Under the pieces are notes generated by a model, which ran no database searches, was not told the DNA's origin, and worked only from the letters and a program-made list of their open reading frames with translations. From Sphingobium sp. WTD-1 (GTDB lineage: Bacteria; Pseudomonadota; Alphaproteobacteria; Sphingomonadales; Sphingomonadaceae): a DNA stretch of 64,000 nt. The position numbers and the translations under genes are program-made. The first letter of the stretch is position 1; the number at the start of each line of letters is the position of its first letter. Positions 9,468-17,533 of the stretch are shown here, one piece after another. The stretch is taken from contig NZ_CP119128.1 in the NCBI RefSeq assembly GCF_030128825.1, positions 385,986 through 449,985 of the forward strand, written 5' to 3'.

Positions 9468-10376
9468 GTGGACGAATATCCCATCATCGACCTGTCCCAC
9501 CTGCTGCCGGCGGCCCAGGGCTTGGCCCGTCTTCCGGCGGACGAGCGCATCCAGCGCCTTCGCGCCGACCGCTGGATCGGCTATCCGCGCGCAGTCGAGG
9601 CGCTGAACCGGCTGGAAGCCCTTTATGCGTGGCCAAACAAGCAACGCATGCCCAACCTGCTGCTGGTTGGCCCGACCAACAATGGCAAGTCGATGATCGT
9701 CGAGAAGTTCCGCCGCACCCACCCGGCCAGCTCCGACGCCGACCAGGAGCACATCCCGGTGTTGGTCGTGCAGATGCCGTCCGAGCCGTCCGTGATCCGC
9801 TTCTACGTCGCGCTGCTCGCCGCGATGGGCGCGCCGCTGCGCCCACGCCCACGGTTGCCGGAAATGGAGCAACTGGCTCTGGCACTGCTGCGCAAGGTCG
9901 GCGTGCGCATGCTGGTGATCGACGAGCTGCACAACGTGCTGGCCGGCAACAGCGTCAACCGCCGGGAATTCCTCAACCTGCTGCGCTTCCTCGGCAACGA
10001 ACTGCGCATCCCGTTGGTTGGGGTAGGCACGCGCGACGCCTACCTAGCCATCCGCTCCGATGACCAGTTGGAAAATCGCTTCGAGCCGATGATGCTGCCG
10101 GTATGGGAGGCCAACGACGATTGCTGCTCACTGCTGGCCAGCTTCGCCGCTTCGCTCCCGCTGCGCCGGCCTTCCCCAATTGCCACGCTGGACATGGCTC
10201 GCTACCTGCTCACACGCAGCGAGGGCACCATAGGGGAACTGGCGCACTTGCTGATGGCGGCGGCCATCGTCGCCGTGGAGAGCGGCGAGGAAGCGATCAA
10301 CCATCGCACACTCAGCATGGCCGTTTACACCGGACCCAGCGAGCGGCGGCGGCAATTCGAGCGGGAACTGATGTGA
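9468..10376 (+). CDS. tniB: TniB ATP-binding transposition protein
   Basis: This AAA+ ATPase regulates target selection with TniA. The GTG start follows GAGGAG and gives 302 residues, the standard length. The Walker A motif is seen in LLLVGPTNNGKSMIVEKF and Walker B in MLVIDELHNVL. An N-terminal TniB-type segment precedes the nucleotide-binding core. It begins 2 bp after tniA and overlaps tniQ by 4 bp (GTGA), so the three genes form one coupled operon. Confidence 0.95.
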   Translation: MDEYPIIDLSHLLPAAQGLARLPADERIQRLRADRWIGYPRAVEALNRLEALYAWPNKQRMPNLLLVGPTNNGKSMIVEKFRRTHPASSDADQEHIPVLVVQMPSEPSVIRFYVALLAAMGAPLRPRPRLPEMEQLALALLRKVGVRMLVIDELHNVLAGNSVNRREFLNLLRFLGNELRIPLVGVGTRDAYLAIRSDDQLENRFEPMMLPVWEANDDCCSLLASFAASLPLRRPSPIATLDMARYLLTRSEGTIGELAHLLMAAAIVAVESGEEAINHRTLSMAVYTGPSERRRQFERELM

Positions 10377-11590
10377 AGCCTGCGCCGCGCTGGCCGCTGC
10401 ATCCCGCCCCGAAAGAAGGCGAGGCGCTGTCCTCATGGCTCAACCGCGTGGCCCTTTGCTATCACATGGAGGAGCCCGACCTGCTGGAGCACGATCTTGG
10501 TCACGGCCAGGTCGATGACCTGGACACCGCGCCACCACTCTCGCTGCTGGCGTTGCTTTCCCAGCGGAGCGGCATCGAGCTGGACCGGCTGCGCTGTATG
10601 AGTTTCGCCGGATGGGTGCCTTGGCTACTGGACAGCCTTGATGACCAGATTCCAGACGCCTTGGAAACCTATGCGTTTCAGCTCTCGGTGTTGCTGCCAA
10701 GACTCCGCCGTAAGACGCGATCCATCACGAGCTGGCGTGCCTGGCTGCCCAGCCAGCCGATAAACCGCGCCTGTCCGCTCTGCCTGAGCGATCCGGAGAA
10801 CCAAGCCGTACTGCTCGCGTGGAAGCTGCCCCTGATGCTGAGCTGCCCGCTGCATGGCTGCTGGCTGGAATCCTATTGGGGCGTGCCAGGGCGGTTTCTC
10901 GGCTGGGAGAACGCCGACGCCGAACCGCGCACCGCCAGCGACGCGATTGCGGCGATGGACCAGCGTACCTGGCAGGCACTGACAACCGGTCACGTGGAGC
11001 TGCCGCGCCGACGCATCCACGCCGGATTGTGGTTTCGACTTCTTCGCACGCTGCTCGATGAGCTGAACACCCCGCTTTCCGCGTGCGGAACCTGCGCGGG
11101 GTATCCCCGCCAAGTCTGGGAAGGCTGCGGGCATCCGCTGCGTGCTGGGCAAAGTCTGTGGCGACCGTATGAAACCCTGAATCCGATAGTACGGTTACAG
11201 ATGCTGGAGGCGGCGGCAACGGCAATCAGCTTGATTGAGGTGAGGGACATCAGCCCGCCAGGCGAGCAGGCAAAGCTATTCTGGTCCGAGCCCCAAACCG
11301 GGTTCACCAGTGGCCTGCCGACGAAAGCGCCGAAGCCCGAGCCCATCAATCACTGGCAGCGTGCAGTCCAGGCCATCGACGAGGCCATCATTGAAGCGCG
11401 ACACAACCCCGAGACGGCACGCTCGCTGTTCGCGTTGGCTTCCTATGGTCGGCGCGATCCCGCTTCCTTGGAACGGTTGCGCGCCACCTTCGTGAAGGAA
11501 GGCATCCCGCCGGAATTTCTGTCACATTACCTGCCTGATGCACCCTTTGCATGTCTTAAACAAAATGACGGGTTAAGTGACAAATTTTGA
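10373..11590 (+). CDS. tniQ: TniQ transposition accessory protein
   Basis: This 405-residue protein is required for Tn402/Tn5053 transposition and for res-site targeting; the family also includes TnsD-type targeting proteins. Cysteine pairs of a zinc-binding TniQ domain are visible (NRACPLCLSD, MLSCPLHGCW, SACGTCAGYP). The GTG start overlaps the tniB stop. The last codons run into the recombination site used by TniR. Confidence 0.94.
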   Translation: MKPAPRWPLHPAPKEGEALSSWLNRVALCYHMEEPDLLEHDLGHGQVDDLDTAPPLSLLALLSQRSGIELDRLRCMSFAGWVPWLLDSLDDQIPDALETYAFQLSVLLPRLRRKTRSITSWRAWLPSQPINRACPLCLSDPENQAVLLAWKLPLMLSCPLHGCWLESYWGVPGRFLGWENADAEPRTASDAIAAMDQRTWQALTTGHVELPRRRIHAGLWFRLLRTLLDELNTPLSACGTCAGYPRQVWEGCGHPLRAGQSLWRPYETLNPIVRLQMLEAAATAISLIEVRDISPPGEQAKLFWSEPQTGFTSGLPTKAPKPEPINHWQRAVQAIDEAIIEARHNPETARSLFALASYGRRDPASLERLRATFVKEGIPPEFLSHYLPDAPFACLKQNDGLSDKF

Positions 11591-11636
11591 CGGATAGAGC
11601 TTTCCGGCTCACACTGTCACATAATCGAACGTATAC
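11545..11636 (+). promoter_or_regulatory. res site and promoter of tniR
   Basis: This AT-richer stretch spans the tniQ 3' end and the short gap before tniR. It carries recurring GTGAC/GTCAC half-sites (TTAAGTGAC, CTGTCACATAATCG, TATACGTGAC). It is where TniR is expected to bind, resolve cointegrates and repress itself. Confidence 0.65.
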
Positions 11637-12275
11637 GTGACGGGTGAAAAGGTGCTGATCGGCTACATGCGGGTATCGAAGGCGGACGGATCCCAGTCCA
11701 CCAATTTGCAACGCGATGCGCTCATCGCCGCTGGTGTGAGCCTTGCGCACCTTTACGAGGATCTGGCCTCGGGCAGGCGCGATGATCGCCCAGGGTTGGC
11801 TGCTTGCCTGAAGGCGCTTCGTGAAGGGGACACGCTGATCGTGTGGAAGCTCGATCGGCTTGGCCGTGATCTGCGCCACCTGATCAACACCGTGCACGAC
11901 CTAACTGCGCGTAGCGTGGGCCTGAAGGTCCTGACCGGTCACGGTGCGGCGGTCGACACGACGACTGCCGCCGGCAAGCTTGTGTTCGGTATTTTTGCCG
12001 CGCTGGCCGAGTTCGAGCGTGAGTTGATTTCCGAGCGAACAGTCGCTGGACTTATCTCGGCGCGCGCTCGCGGCAGGAAAGGGGGGCGCCCCTTCAAGAT
12101 GACCGCCGCCAAGCTACGCCTGGCGATGGCCAGCATGGGGCAACCGGAAACCAAGGTGGGCGATCTCTGCGAAGAACTCGGGATTACCCGGCAGACGCTC
12201 TACCGGCACGTGTCGCCCAAGGGCGAACTGCGGCCAGACGGCGTAAAGCTGCTCTCCCTCGGTTCAGCCGCATAA
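11637..12275 (+). CDS. tniR: TniR serine resolvase of the Tn402-like element
   Basis: This small serine recombinase of 212 residues (207 if the GTG at 11652 is used) resolves Tn402 cointegrates. The catalytic serine is in YMRVSKADGSQS, with VWKLDRLGRDL and EFERELISERT as further resolvase marks. A C-terminal HTH (VGDLCEELGITRQTLYRHV) follows. It is related to, but distinct from, the tnpR of the surrounding Tn3-family transposon. It points toward the integron array and ends 71 bp before the last cassette gene, which reads toward it. Confidence 0.94.
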   Translation: MTGEKVLIGYMRVSKADGSQSTNLQRDALIAAGVSLAHLYEDLASGRRDDRPGLAACLKALREGDTLIVWKLDRLGRDLRHLINTVHDLTARSVGLKVLTGHGAAVDTTTAAGKLVFGIFAALAEFERELISERTVAGLISARARGRKGGRPFKMTAAKLRLAMASMGQPETKVGDLCEELGITRQTLYRHVSPKGELRPDGVKLLSLGSAA

Positions 12276-12346
12276 ATGGAGGCGACCTGGAACGGGGCGC
12301 TGTTCAGTGCGGCAACGATCCGATTACCGGTGTCGACCCAAAGCTG
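12276..12346. other. Junction between tniR and the cassette array
   Basis: These 71 bp hold neither an attC-like R''/R' pair nor any 3'-conserved-segment sequence that I recognise. The beta-lactamase cassette should have ended here with an attC. Its absence suggests that the cassette's tail was lost when the array joined the tni module. Confidence 0.5.
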
Positions 12347-13510
12347 TCATTGTTTCCCGGTTAGATTGCTATAAATTTTGTGGGCAATTTCTACCCGTTC
12401 AGCATTGGGGTAGTTTTTATTGGCCAGCAACACAACCCCGAAGCGCTTTTCAGGCACAAACGCAACATAAGCACCGAAGCCGTTGGTAGCACCAGTCTTG
12501 TTAACCCACACATTGCTGTTAGGTGTGGCTGCAGGAACCTTAGCGCTTACTGGGGTTGGATTCAGGATAAGTTTGGGAGCATTGCCTTCTTGCAGCATAG
12601 GCAAGTCAACAGGCATTGCATACTCCTCCCAGATGAGGTCTTGAGTCATCTGGCCTACGCTGAAATAGCTCTTGCGGGTATTGTTTAAAGCCGATTGCAG
12701 CATGCTATCCAAGGGCAACATGCCCATGTTGGCCTTCACAAAGGTGATCAGGTCAGTAGCCGTGGTTTTGATGCCGTAGGCTTCACTGTCCAACATGCCT
12801 GGATTGACACGCACAGGCTTCTTATCGTTGTTGTAGCCCCAAGCGTAGCTGGACATCTTCTGTGCAGGGATGCTCAGATAAGTGCTAGTCAAACCGAGGG
12901 GCTGGAAAATGGTTTGAGTCATGGCGGTGCTGAAATCTTGCCCCAAACTTTTCGCCGTTATCCACCCTAAAGCACCGATGCTTGGGTTTGCATAAGTACG
13001 CATCGTGCCGGTTTTGTACGCAGGCTTCCAGGTGCGGAGGTATTCCAGAAGCTGCTCCCGAGTTTGGACTTCATCAGGCACCTGCAGAGGAATGCCGCCA
13101 ACGGTGTGCGTTCCAAGATGGAAAAGCTGCAAGTTACCGAAGTCCGTACCAGACAACTCAGGCAAATACTTTGCTGCTGTATCGGTCAGTTTCAGCTTCC
13201 CAGTGGCTTCTGCGTGCGTCGCCAGTGTGGCTGTGAAGGTCTTACTGATAGAGCCAATCTCAAAAATCGTCTCGTCAGTTACCGGTGTTTGTTTCTCAAC
13301 ATCTGACACGCCATAGTTTAAGACATAAGTCTTGTCCCCCAATACCAATGCCACAGCCATACCAGGAATCTGGTTCTTTTCCATGGCAGGCAGCACGGCT
13401 GCAGAGATGGCTTTCATTGCTTCAGCACTGGAAATTTCAGCAGCATTGACAGCCGAGCCAAGACCAAAGACAGCGGCTGTCAGAAGGACAGTAAACAGAC
13501 GGTTTTTCAA
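12347..13510 (-). CDS. Class C (AmpC-type) beta-lactamase in the integron
   Basis: This 387-residue periplasmic serine beta-lactamase would hydrolyse penicillins and cephalosporins. The signal peptide ends near VNAA. All class C motifs are present: S87-I-S-K90, Y173-A-N175 and K338-T-G340. It reads in the same direction as the other resistance cassettes and is the most distal from attI1. About 240 bp of noncoding DNA separate its start from the catB3 attC, and base composition is visibly less GC-rich than the surroundings, suggesting chromosomal ampC origin. Integron-borne class C genes are uncommon (IDC-type enzymes are known). I cannot assign this one to a named variant. Confidence 0.9.
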   Translation of the reverse strand: MKNRLFTVLLTAAVFGLGSAVNAAEISSAEAMKAISAAVLPAMEKNQIPGMAVALVLGDKTYVLNYGVSDVEKQTPVTDETIFEIGSISKTFTATLATHAEATGKLKLTDTAAKYLPELSGTDFGNLQLFHLGTHTVGGIPLQVPDEVQTREQLLEYLRTWKPAYKTGTMRTYANPSIGALGWITAKSLGQDFSTAMTQTIFQPLGLTSTYLSIPAQKMSSYAWGYNNDKKPVRVNPGMLDSEAYGIKTTATDLITFVKANMGMLPLDSMLQSALNNTRKSYFSVGQMTQDLIWEEYAMPVDLPMLQEGNAPKLILNPTPVSAKVPAATPNSNVWVNKTGATNGFGAYVAFVPEKRFGVVLLANKNYPNAERVEIAHKIYSNLTGKQ

Positions 13511-13749
13511 TTTTTACCTTACGGGTGAAGGAGGAAAGCCAACGCTGGCACTTGCGATGCAATTGAGTGCTGTAGCGCTACGAGCTGGGGATTCTAAAAA
13601 ATTTGATAGCAAATTGGCTCGGCATCGCGGAGCGATGAGTGACTGCTTCTGGCCGGACTGAGACTCTCACTTGTGATGCGGCACGGCCGACCGCCCCCGA
13701 GCGTCTCGACCCGACCCAGAGCAGCCGTAGAGCTTTTGGGAAAGCTGTC
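13511..13749 (-). promoter_or_regulatory. Long untranslated leader of the beta-lactamase cassette
   Basis: This stretch has no gene on either strand that I would call. Most cassettes start within 50 bp of the recombination point, so this leader may preserve the gene's own promoter from its previous host. Confidence 0.4.
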
Positions 13750-13809
13750 GTTCAACGCCTGAAATAAGCCGTGCCGCGAAGCGGCATCGGCTTGATTGAA
13801 TTGTTAGAC
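13750..13809 (-). other. attC site of the catB3 cassette
   Basis: This imperfect inverted repeat is bounded by GTCTAAC (R'') and GTTGAAC (R') on the minus strand, with a central GCCGATGCCGC / GCGGCACGGC hairpin. The catB3 stop lies within R''. It is 60 bp long. Confidence 0.9.
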
Positions 13810-14436
13810 GGCAAACTCGAGCCAATACTTGTGCAGGCCAACAATATTAGACGAGCACAGCATGGGCATTGCCGCTTTGATCTTCTCCAGTGACCAATTC
13901 CACCACTCCATCTCCAGAAGCAATGAAATTTCCTCATCGGTGAAGCGTTTCTTAATCTTCTTAGCGGGATTGCCGCCAACGATAGCGTAAGGCTCCACAT
14001 CTTTTGTCACCAACGAGCGGCTGCCTATCACCGCACCGTGCCCGATCTTGATTCCGGGCATGACCATTGCCTCAGAGCCGATCCAAACGTCATTGCCAAT
14101 GACAGTATTACCTGCTTTTTGGAAGGCATCGAGTGCGCTTGAGAATGCAGGTTCTTCCTGCATATAAAAGAACGGGAAAGATGATGCCCAGTCGTACCGA
14201 TGCCCCTGATTGCCAGCCATGATAAAGGAAGCCCCACTCCCGATAGAGCAGAAACTACCGATGATCAACTTATCAACGTCATCACGGTCCGGAAACAGAT
14301 ACCGTGCGCAGTCATCGAATGAGTGCCCATGATAGTAGCCAGAGTAATAGCTGTACCGCCCAACTTTGATATTGGGGTTCTTCACTTGCTCAGAAAGCAG
14401 CTTGCCTTTGAAGGGGCTATCAAAGTAGTTGGTCAT
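13804..14436 (-). CDS. catB3: CatB3-type chloramphenicol O-acetyltransferase
   Basis: This xenobiotic acetyltransferase of the left-handed beta-helix (hexapeptide-repeat) class acetylates chloramphenicol with acetyl-CoA. Its 210-residue sequence reads as CatB3 from [14 protein letters not shown] to the C-terminus. Hexapeptide repeats are seen in [20 protein letters not shown]. It is the penultimate cassette from the tni side, in the standard cassette orientation. Pc is about 2 kb away, so transcription is likely weak unless helped by a local promoter. Confidence 0.96.
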   Translation of the reverse strand: MTNYFDSPFKGKLLSEQVKNPNIKVGRYSYYSGYYHGHSFDDCARYLFPDRDDVDKLIIGSFCSIGSGASFIMAGNQGHRYDWASSFPFFYMQEEPAFSSALDAFQKAGNTVIGNDVWIGSEAMVMPGIKIGHGAVIGSRSLVTKDVEPYAIVGGNPAKKIKKRFTDEEISLLLEMEWWNWSLEKIKAAMPMLCSSNIVGLHKYWLEFAV

Positions 14437-14464
14437 AAGAGATCCCGCGGTCTGTGACTTTGCC

Positions 14465-14554
14465 GTCTAACGTTTGAAATAAGGGGCGCCGAGCGCCAGC
14501 GAGGGGAGCCAAAAGCTTGCTTTTGGCCGTCCCGACTTGATTGAAGGGTTGGGC
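14465..14554 (-). other. attC site of the yefM-yoeB cassette
   Basis: This 90-bp element has GCCCAAC at one end and GTTAGAC at the other on the minus strand. Complementary internal arms include AAAAGCTTGCTTTT. It closes the toxin-antitoxin cassette whose genes read opposite to their neighbours. Confidence 0.88.
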
Positions 14555-14586
14555 GTTTTTTTGCCTCGCCTTCGAGTTGCTCTTGT

Positions 14587-14604
14587 TGTACAATTTTCTG
14601 TACA
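14587..14604 (+). promoter_or_regulatory. YefM operator with two TGTACA boxes
   Basis: Two perfect TGTACA palindromes start at 14587 and 14599, 12 bp apart, and a near copy (TGTACG) follows directly. The E. coli yefM-yoeB operator is built from TGTACA cores with 12-bp centre spacing, so autorepression by the YefM/YoeB complex is expected. Confidence 0.8.
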
Positions 14605-14619
14605 TGTACGGAGGATGTT

Positions 14620-14871
14620 ATGGACGCTATCACTTACACACACGCCCGCGCCAACCTGGCTGGAACCATGGATCGTGTTTGCAACGATCATGAGCCGGTG
14701 ATCATCACACGTAACGGCGACCAATCGGTTGTGATTCTCTCGCTGGAAGATTTCCAGGCGCTGGAAGAAACTGCGTATCTGCTGCGCAGCCCCGCCAACG
14801 CCAAGCGGCTTTTCAAGTCGATCGAGCAACTTGAAGCGGGCCGAGGACAGGCGCGGGAGTTGGCCGAATGA
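14620..14871 (+). CDS. yefM: YefM/Phd-family antitoxin in an integron cassette
   Basis: This 83-residue antitoxin should bind and neutralise the downstream RNase and repress the operon as a DNA-binding complex. The N-terminus (ITYTHARANLAGTMDRV) is the Phd/YefM DNA-binding fold, and VIITRNGDQSVVILSLEDF is the family's second signature. GGAGG precedes the ATG. It overlaps yoeB by 4 bp (ATGA). The pair is transcribed opposite to the other cassettes from its own promoter, so it does not depend on Pc. Confidence 0.94.
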   Translation: MDAITYTHARANLAGTMDRVCNDHEPVIITRNGDQSVVILSLEDFQALEETAYLLRSPANAKRLFKSIEQLEAGRGQARELAE

Positions 14872-15122
14872 GATTAATTTTTTCCGATGATGCATGGGAA
14901 GATTATCTGTTCTGGCAAAAACAAGACCGCCGCATGGTTGATCGAATTAACAAGCTAATTAAAGAAACCACCCGAGAGCCTTTCTCTGGAGTGGGCAAGC
15001 CAGAGCCATTAAAACATGCTTTGGCCGGTTATTGGTCTCGTCGAATTACGGATGAGCACCGAATGGTTTACAAAGTGGCGGATGATGCCCTTTGGATCGT
15101 TCAACTCAAGTACCACTACTGA
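14868..15122 (+). CDS. yoeB: YoeB/Txe-family mRNA endonuclease toxin
   Basis: This 84-residue ribosome-dependent RNase cleaves translated mRNA. Family landmarks are WEDYLFWQKQDRR near the N-terminus, GVGKPEPLKHALAGYWSRRI in the middle and the C-terminal LKYHY with the catalytic His and Tyr. It is translationally coupled to the antitoxin. Loss of the cassette would leave stable toxin and labile antitoxin, so the pair could select for retention of the array. Confidence 0.94.
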   Translation: MRLIFSDDAWEDYLFWQKQDRRMVDRINKLIKETTREPFSGVGKPEPLKHALAGYWSRRITDEHRMVYKVADDALWIVQLKYHY

Positions 15123-15128
15123 AAAGAC

Positions 15129-15200
15129 GCCCAACGTTTGACATGAGGGGCGGCCAAGGGCGCCAGCCCTTGGACGTCCCCCTCGATGGAAGGGTTAGGC
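15129..15200 (-). other. attC site of the aac(6')-Ib cassette
   Basis: This 72-bp site is bounded by GCCTAAC and GTTGGGC on the minus strand. Strong internal arms include CCAAGGGC/GCCCTTGG. The aac(6')-Ib stop lies in R''. It is the standard attC of this cassette. Confidence 0.94.
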
Positions 15201-15749
15201 ATCACTGCGTGTTCGCTCGAATGCCTGGCGTGTTTGAACCATGTACACGGCTGGACCATCTGGGGTGGTTACGGTACCTTGCCTCTCAAACCCCGCTTTC
15301 TCGTAGCATCGGATCGCTCGCAAGTTGCTCGGCGACGGGTCCGTTTGGATCTTGGTGACCTCGGGATCATTGAACAGCAACTCAACCAGAGCTCGAACCA
15401 GCTTGGTTCCCAAGCCTTTGCCCAGTTGTGATGCATTCGCCAGTGACTGGTCTATTCCGCGTACTCCTGGATCGGTTTCTTCTTCCCACCATCCGTCCCC
15501 GCTTCCAAGAGCAACGTACGACTGGGCATACCCAATCGGCTCTCCATTCAGCATTGCAATGTATGGAGTGACGGACTCTTGCGCTAAAACGCTTGGCAAG
15601 TACTGTTCCTGTACGTCAGCAAGTGTCGGGCGTGCTTCTTCTCCGCCCCACCACTCGACGATATGAGATCGATTTAGCCACTCATAGAGCATCGCAAGGT
15701 CATGCTCAGTCATGAGGCGCAGTGTGACGGAATCGGTGCTGTTGGTCAC
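15195..15749 (-). CDS. aac(6')-Ib: AAC(6')-Ib' aminoglycoside acetyltransferase (Ser variant)
   Basis: This GNAT enzyme acetylates the 6'-amino group of aminoglycosides. It reads as AAC(6')-Ib over 184 residues from a GTG start. One position is informative: the usual RGIDQLLAN is RGIDQSLAN (Q101-S102 here, Q118-S119 in the published numbering). That Leu-to-Ser change defines AAC(6')-Ib' and is known to shift specificity from amikacin to gentamicin. The two '-cr' changes are absent: W87 and D164 keep the parental Trp and Asp. Second cassette from attI1, driven by Pc. Confidence 0.95.
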   Translation of the reverse strand: MTNSTDSVTLRLMTEHDLAMLYEWLNRSHIVEWWGGEEARPTLADVQEQYLPSVLAQESVTPYIAMLNGEPIGYAQSYVALGSGDGWWEEETDPGVRGIDQSLANASQLGKGLGTKLVRALVELLFNDPEVTKIQTDPSPSNLRAIRCYEKAGFERQGTVTTPDGPAVYMVQTRQAFERTRSDA

Positions 15750-15767
15750 GATGCTGTACTTTGTGAT

Positions 15768-15824
15768 GCCTAACGAATTAGCTCAGCGGGCGGCGAAGCC
15801 ATCCGCTGGAGCGACTAGTTGGGC
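15768..15824 (-). other. attC site of the dfrB cassette
   Basis: This 57-bp site has GCCCAAC and GTTAGGC ends on the minus strand and a short central stem. It separates dfrB from aac(6')-Ib. Confidence 0.92.
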
Positions 15825-15877
15825 TGTGGACGGTGCCGCATGATTTGGCCGTCAGGCGGTGCATTTCAACCGTGACT

Positions 15878-16114
15878 TCAGGCCACCCGTTCAAGCGCAG
15901 TCATGGGATAAATCTGGACTGAGCCTGGGTGAGATTCGGACTCGACGGCGTAGCCTTCAGGGGTAAGTGTTGTGCAGTACCACCCGACAATGCGCCCCTG
16001 CCAAGCAGCGCCAGACTTCTTGCGTACGCGATCCCCCAAGGCAAACGTGGCGTTTGATGGGAATGCGAACCGGCCAGCAGCTGAAGTACTGACCTCATTT
16101 TTTCCTTCATTCAT
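15878..16114 (-). CDS. dfrB4: DfrB4-type trimethoprim-resistant dihydrofolate reductase
   Basis: This is a 78-residue type II DHFR, unrelated to chromosomal FolA. It works as a homotetramer with one central active pore and is not inhibited by trimethoprim. The pore residues V66-Q67-I68-Y69 and K32 are intact, and the SH3-like core ([19 protein letters not shown]) is unbroken. The N-terminal [18 protein letters not shown] fits DfrB4 rather than DfrB1 or DfrB3. As first cassette after attI1 it gets the strongest Pc transcription. The ATG is preceded by AGAGG. Confidence 0.94.
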   Translation of the reverse strand: MNEGKNEVSTSAAGRFAFPSNATFALGDRVRKKSGAAWQGRIVGWYCTTLTPEGYAVESESHPGSVQIYPMTALERVA

Positions 16115-16175
16115 TTCAAACCTCTTTTTAATGTTTTAGGTTATCGCCAGCTCGGCAACTTGATACTCTGGTGAA

Positions 16176-16240
16176 GCCCAACTTTGTTTTAGGGCGACTG
16201 CCCTGCTGCGTAACATCGTTGCTGCTCCATAACATCAAAC
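16176..16240 (-). other. attI1 primary recombination site
   Basis: The simple site GTTGGGC (minus strand) marks the crossover point next to the dfrB cassette. The adjoining bases carry the known IntI1-binding repeats, including the ATGTTACGCAGCAGGGCAG segment read on the minus strand. Confidence 0.92.
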
Positions 16241-16317
16241 ATCGACCCACGGCGTAACGCGCTTGCTGCTTGGATGCCCGAGGCATAGACTGTACAAAAA
16301 AACAGTCATAACAAGCC

Positions 16318-17331
16318 ATGAAAACCGCCACTGCGCCGTTACCACCGCTGCGTTCGGTCAAGGTTCTGGACCAGTTGCGTGAGCGCATACGCTACTTGCA
16401 TTACAGTTTACGAACCGAACAGGCTTATGTCCACTGGGTTCGTGCCTTCATCCGTTTCCACGGTGTGCGTCACCCGGCAACCTTGGGCAGCAGCGAAGTC
16501 GAGGCATTTCTGTCCTGGCTGGCGAACGAGCGCAAGGTTTCGGTCTCCACGCATCGTCAGGCATTGGCGGCCTTGCTGTTCTTCTACGGCAAGGTGCTGT
16601 GCACGGATCTGCCCTGGCTTCAGGAGATCGGAAGACCTCGGCCGTCGCGGCGCTTGCCGGTGGTGCTGACCCCGGATGAAGTGGTTCGCATCCTCGGTTT
16701 TCTGGAAGGCGAGCATCGTTTGTTCGCCCAGCTTCTGTATGGAACGGGCATGCGGATCAGTGAGGGTTTGCAACTGCGGGTCAAGGATCTGGATTTCGAT
16801 CACGGCACGATCATCGTGCGGGAGGGCAAGGGCTCCAAGGATCGGGCCTTGATGTTACCCGAGAGCTTGGCACCCAGCCTGCGCGAGCAGCTGTCGCGTG
16901 CACGGGCATGGTGGCTGAAGGACCAGGCCGAGGGCCGCAGCGGCGTTGCGCTTCCCGACGCCCTTGAGCGGAAGTATCCGCGCGCCGGGCATTCCTGGCC
17001 GTGGTTCTGGGTTTTTGCGCAGCACACGCATTCGACCGATCCACGGAGCGGTGTCGTGCGTCGCCATCACATGTATGACCAGACCTTTCAGCGCGCCTTC
17101 AAACGTGCCGTAGAACAAGCAGGCATCACGAAGCCCGCCACACCGCACACCCTCCGCCACTCGTTCGCGACGGCCTTGCTCCGCAGCGGTTACGACATTC
17201 GAACCGTGCAGGATCTGCTCGGCCATTCCGACGTCTCTACGACGATGATTTACACGCATGTGCTGAAAGTTGGCGGTGCCGGAGTGCGCTCACCGCTTGA
17301 TGCGCTGCCGCCCCTCACTAGTGAGAGGTAG
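16318..17331 (+). CDS. intI1: IntI1 class 1 integron integrase
   Basis: This 337-residue tyrosine recombinase inserts and excises cassettes at attI1 and attC. The length and sequence are those of full-length IntI1. The catalytic set is visible as GTGMRISEG (first Arg), [11 protein letters not shown] (His and Arg), LLGHSDVST (His) and MIYTH (nucleophilic Tyr). Residues R32 and H39 identify the allele, and the H39 codon overlaps the -35 box of Pc. It is divergent from the cassettes, and only about 180 bp separate its terminus from IRi. Confidence 0.97.
16405..16433 (-). promoter_or_regulatory. Integron cassette promoter Pc, variant PcH1
   Basis: On the minus strand inside intI1, TGGACA (16428-16433) and TAAACT (16405-16410) are separated by 17 bp. 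This combination is the hybrid PcH1 promoter, weaker than PcS (TTGACA/TAAACT). It drives the dfrB4 and aac(6')-Ib' cassettes. Confidence 0.9.
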
Positions 17332-17508
17332 GGCAGCGCAAGTCAATCCTGGCGGATTCACTACCCCTGCGCGAAGGCCATCGGTGCCGCATCGAACGGC
17401 CGGTTGCGGAAAGTCCTCCCTGCGTCCGCTGATGGCCGGCAGCAGCCCGTCGTTGCCTGATGGATCCAACCCCTCCGCTGCTATAGTGCAGTCGGCTTCT
17501 GACGTTCA

Positions 17509-17533
17509 GTGCAGCCGTCTTCTGAAAACGACA
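17509..17533 (-). repeat. IRi, integron-side terminal repeat
   Basis: This 25-bp end reads TGTCGTTTTCAGAAG to GGCTGCAC on the minus strand. The second TniA-binding repeat lies just inside, next to the GGATCC typical of class 1 integron 5' segments. Confidence 0.96.

Larger units (their letters stand above)
7645..17533. mobile_element. Tn402-like class 1 integron transposon
   Basis: The element is 9,889 bp with 25-bp ends starting TGTCATTTTCAGAAG (tni end) and TGTCGTTTTCAGAAG (integron end). It contains tniA, tniB, tniQ, tniR, a cassette array and intI1. No qacE-delta-1/sul1 3'-conserved segment is present: tniR is followed after 71 bp by the last cassette gene. With a complete tni module, both ends and a perfect duplication, it appears transposition-competent, unlike most clinical class 1 integrons. 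Confidence 0.96.

Noticed and set aside
12276..12346. A 3'-conserved segment (qacE-delta-1/sul1) after the array
   Set aside because: Nothing like it is present. tniR follows after 71 bp.
15195..15749. AAC(6')-Ib-cr (fluoroquinolone-acetylating) variant
   Set aside because: Both diagnostic positions are parental: Trp in GDGWWEEE and Asp in TTPDGPAV.
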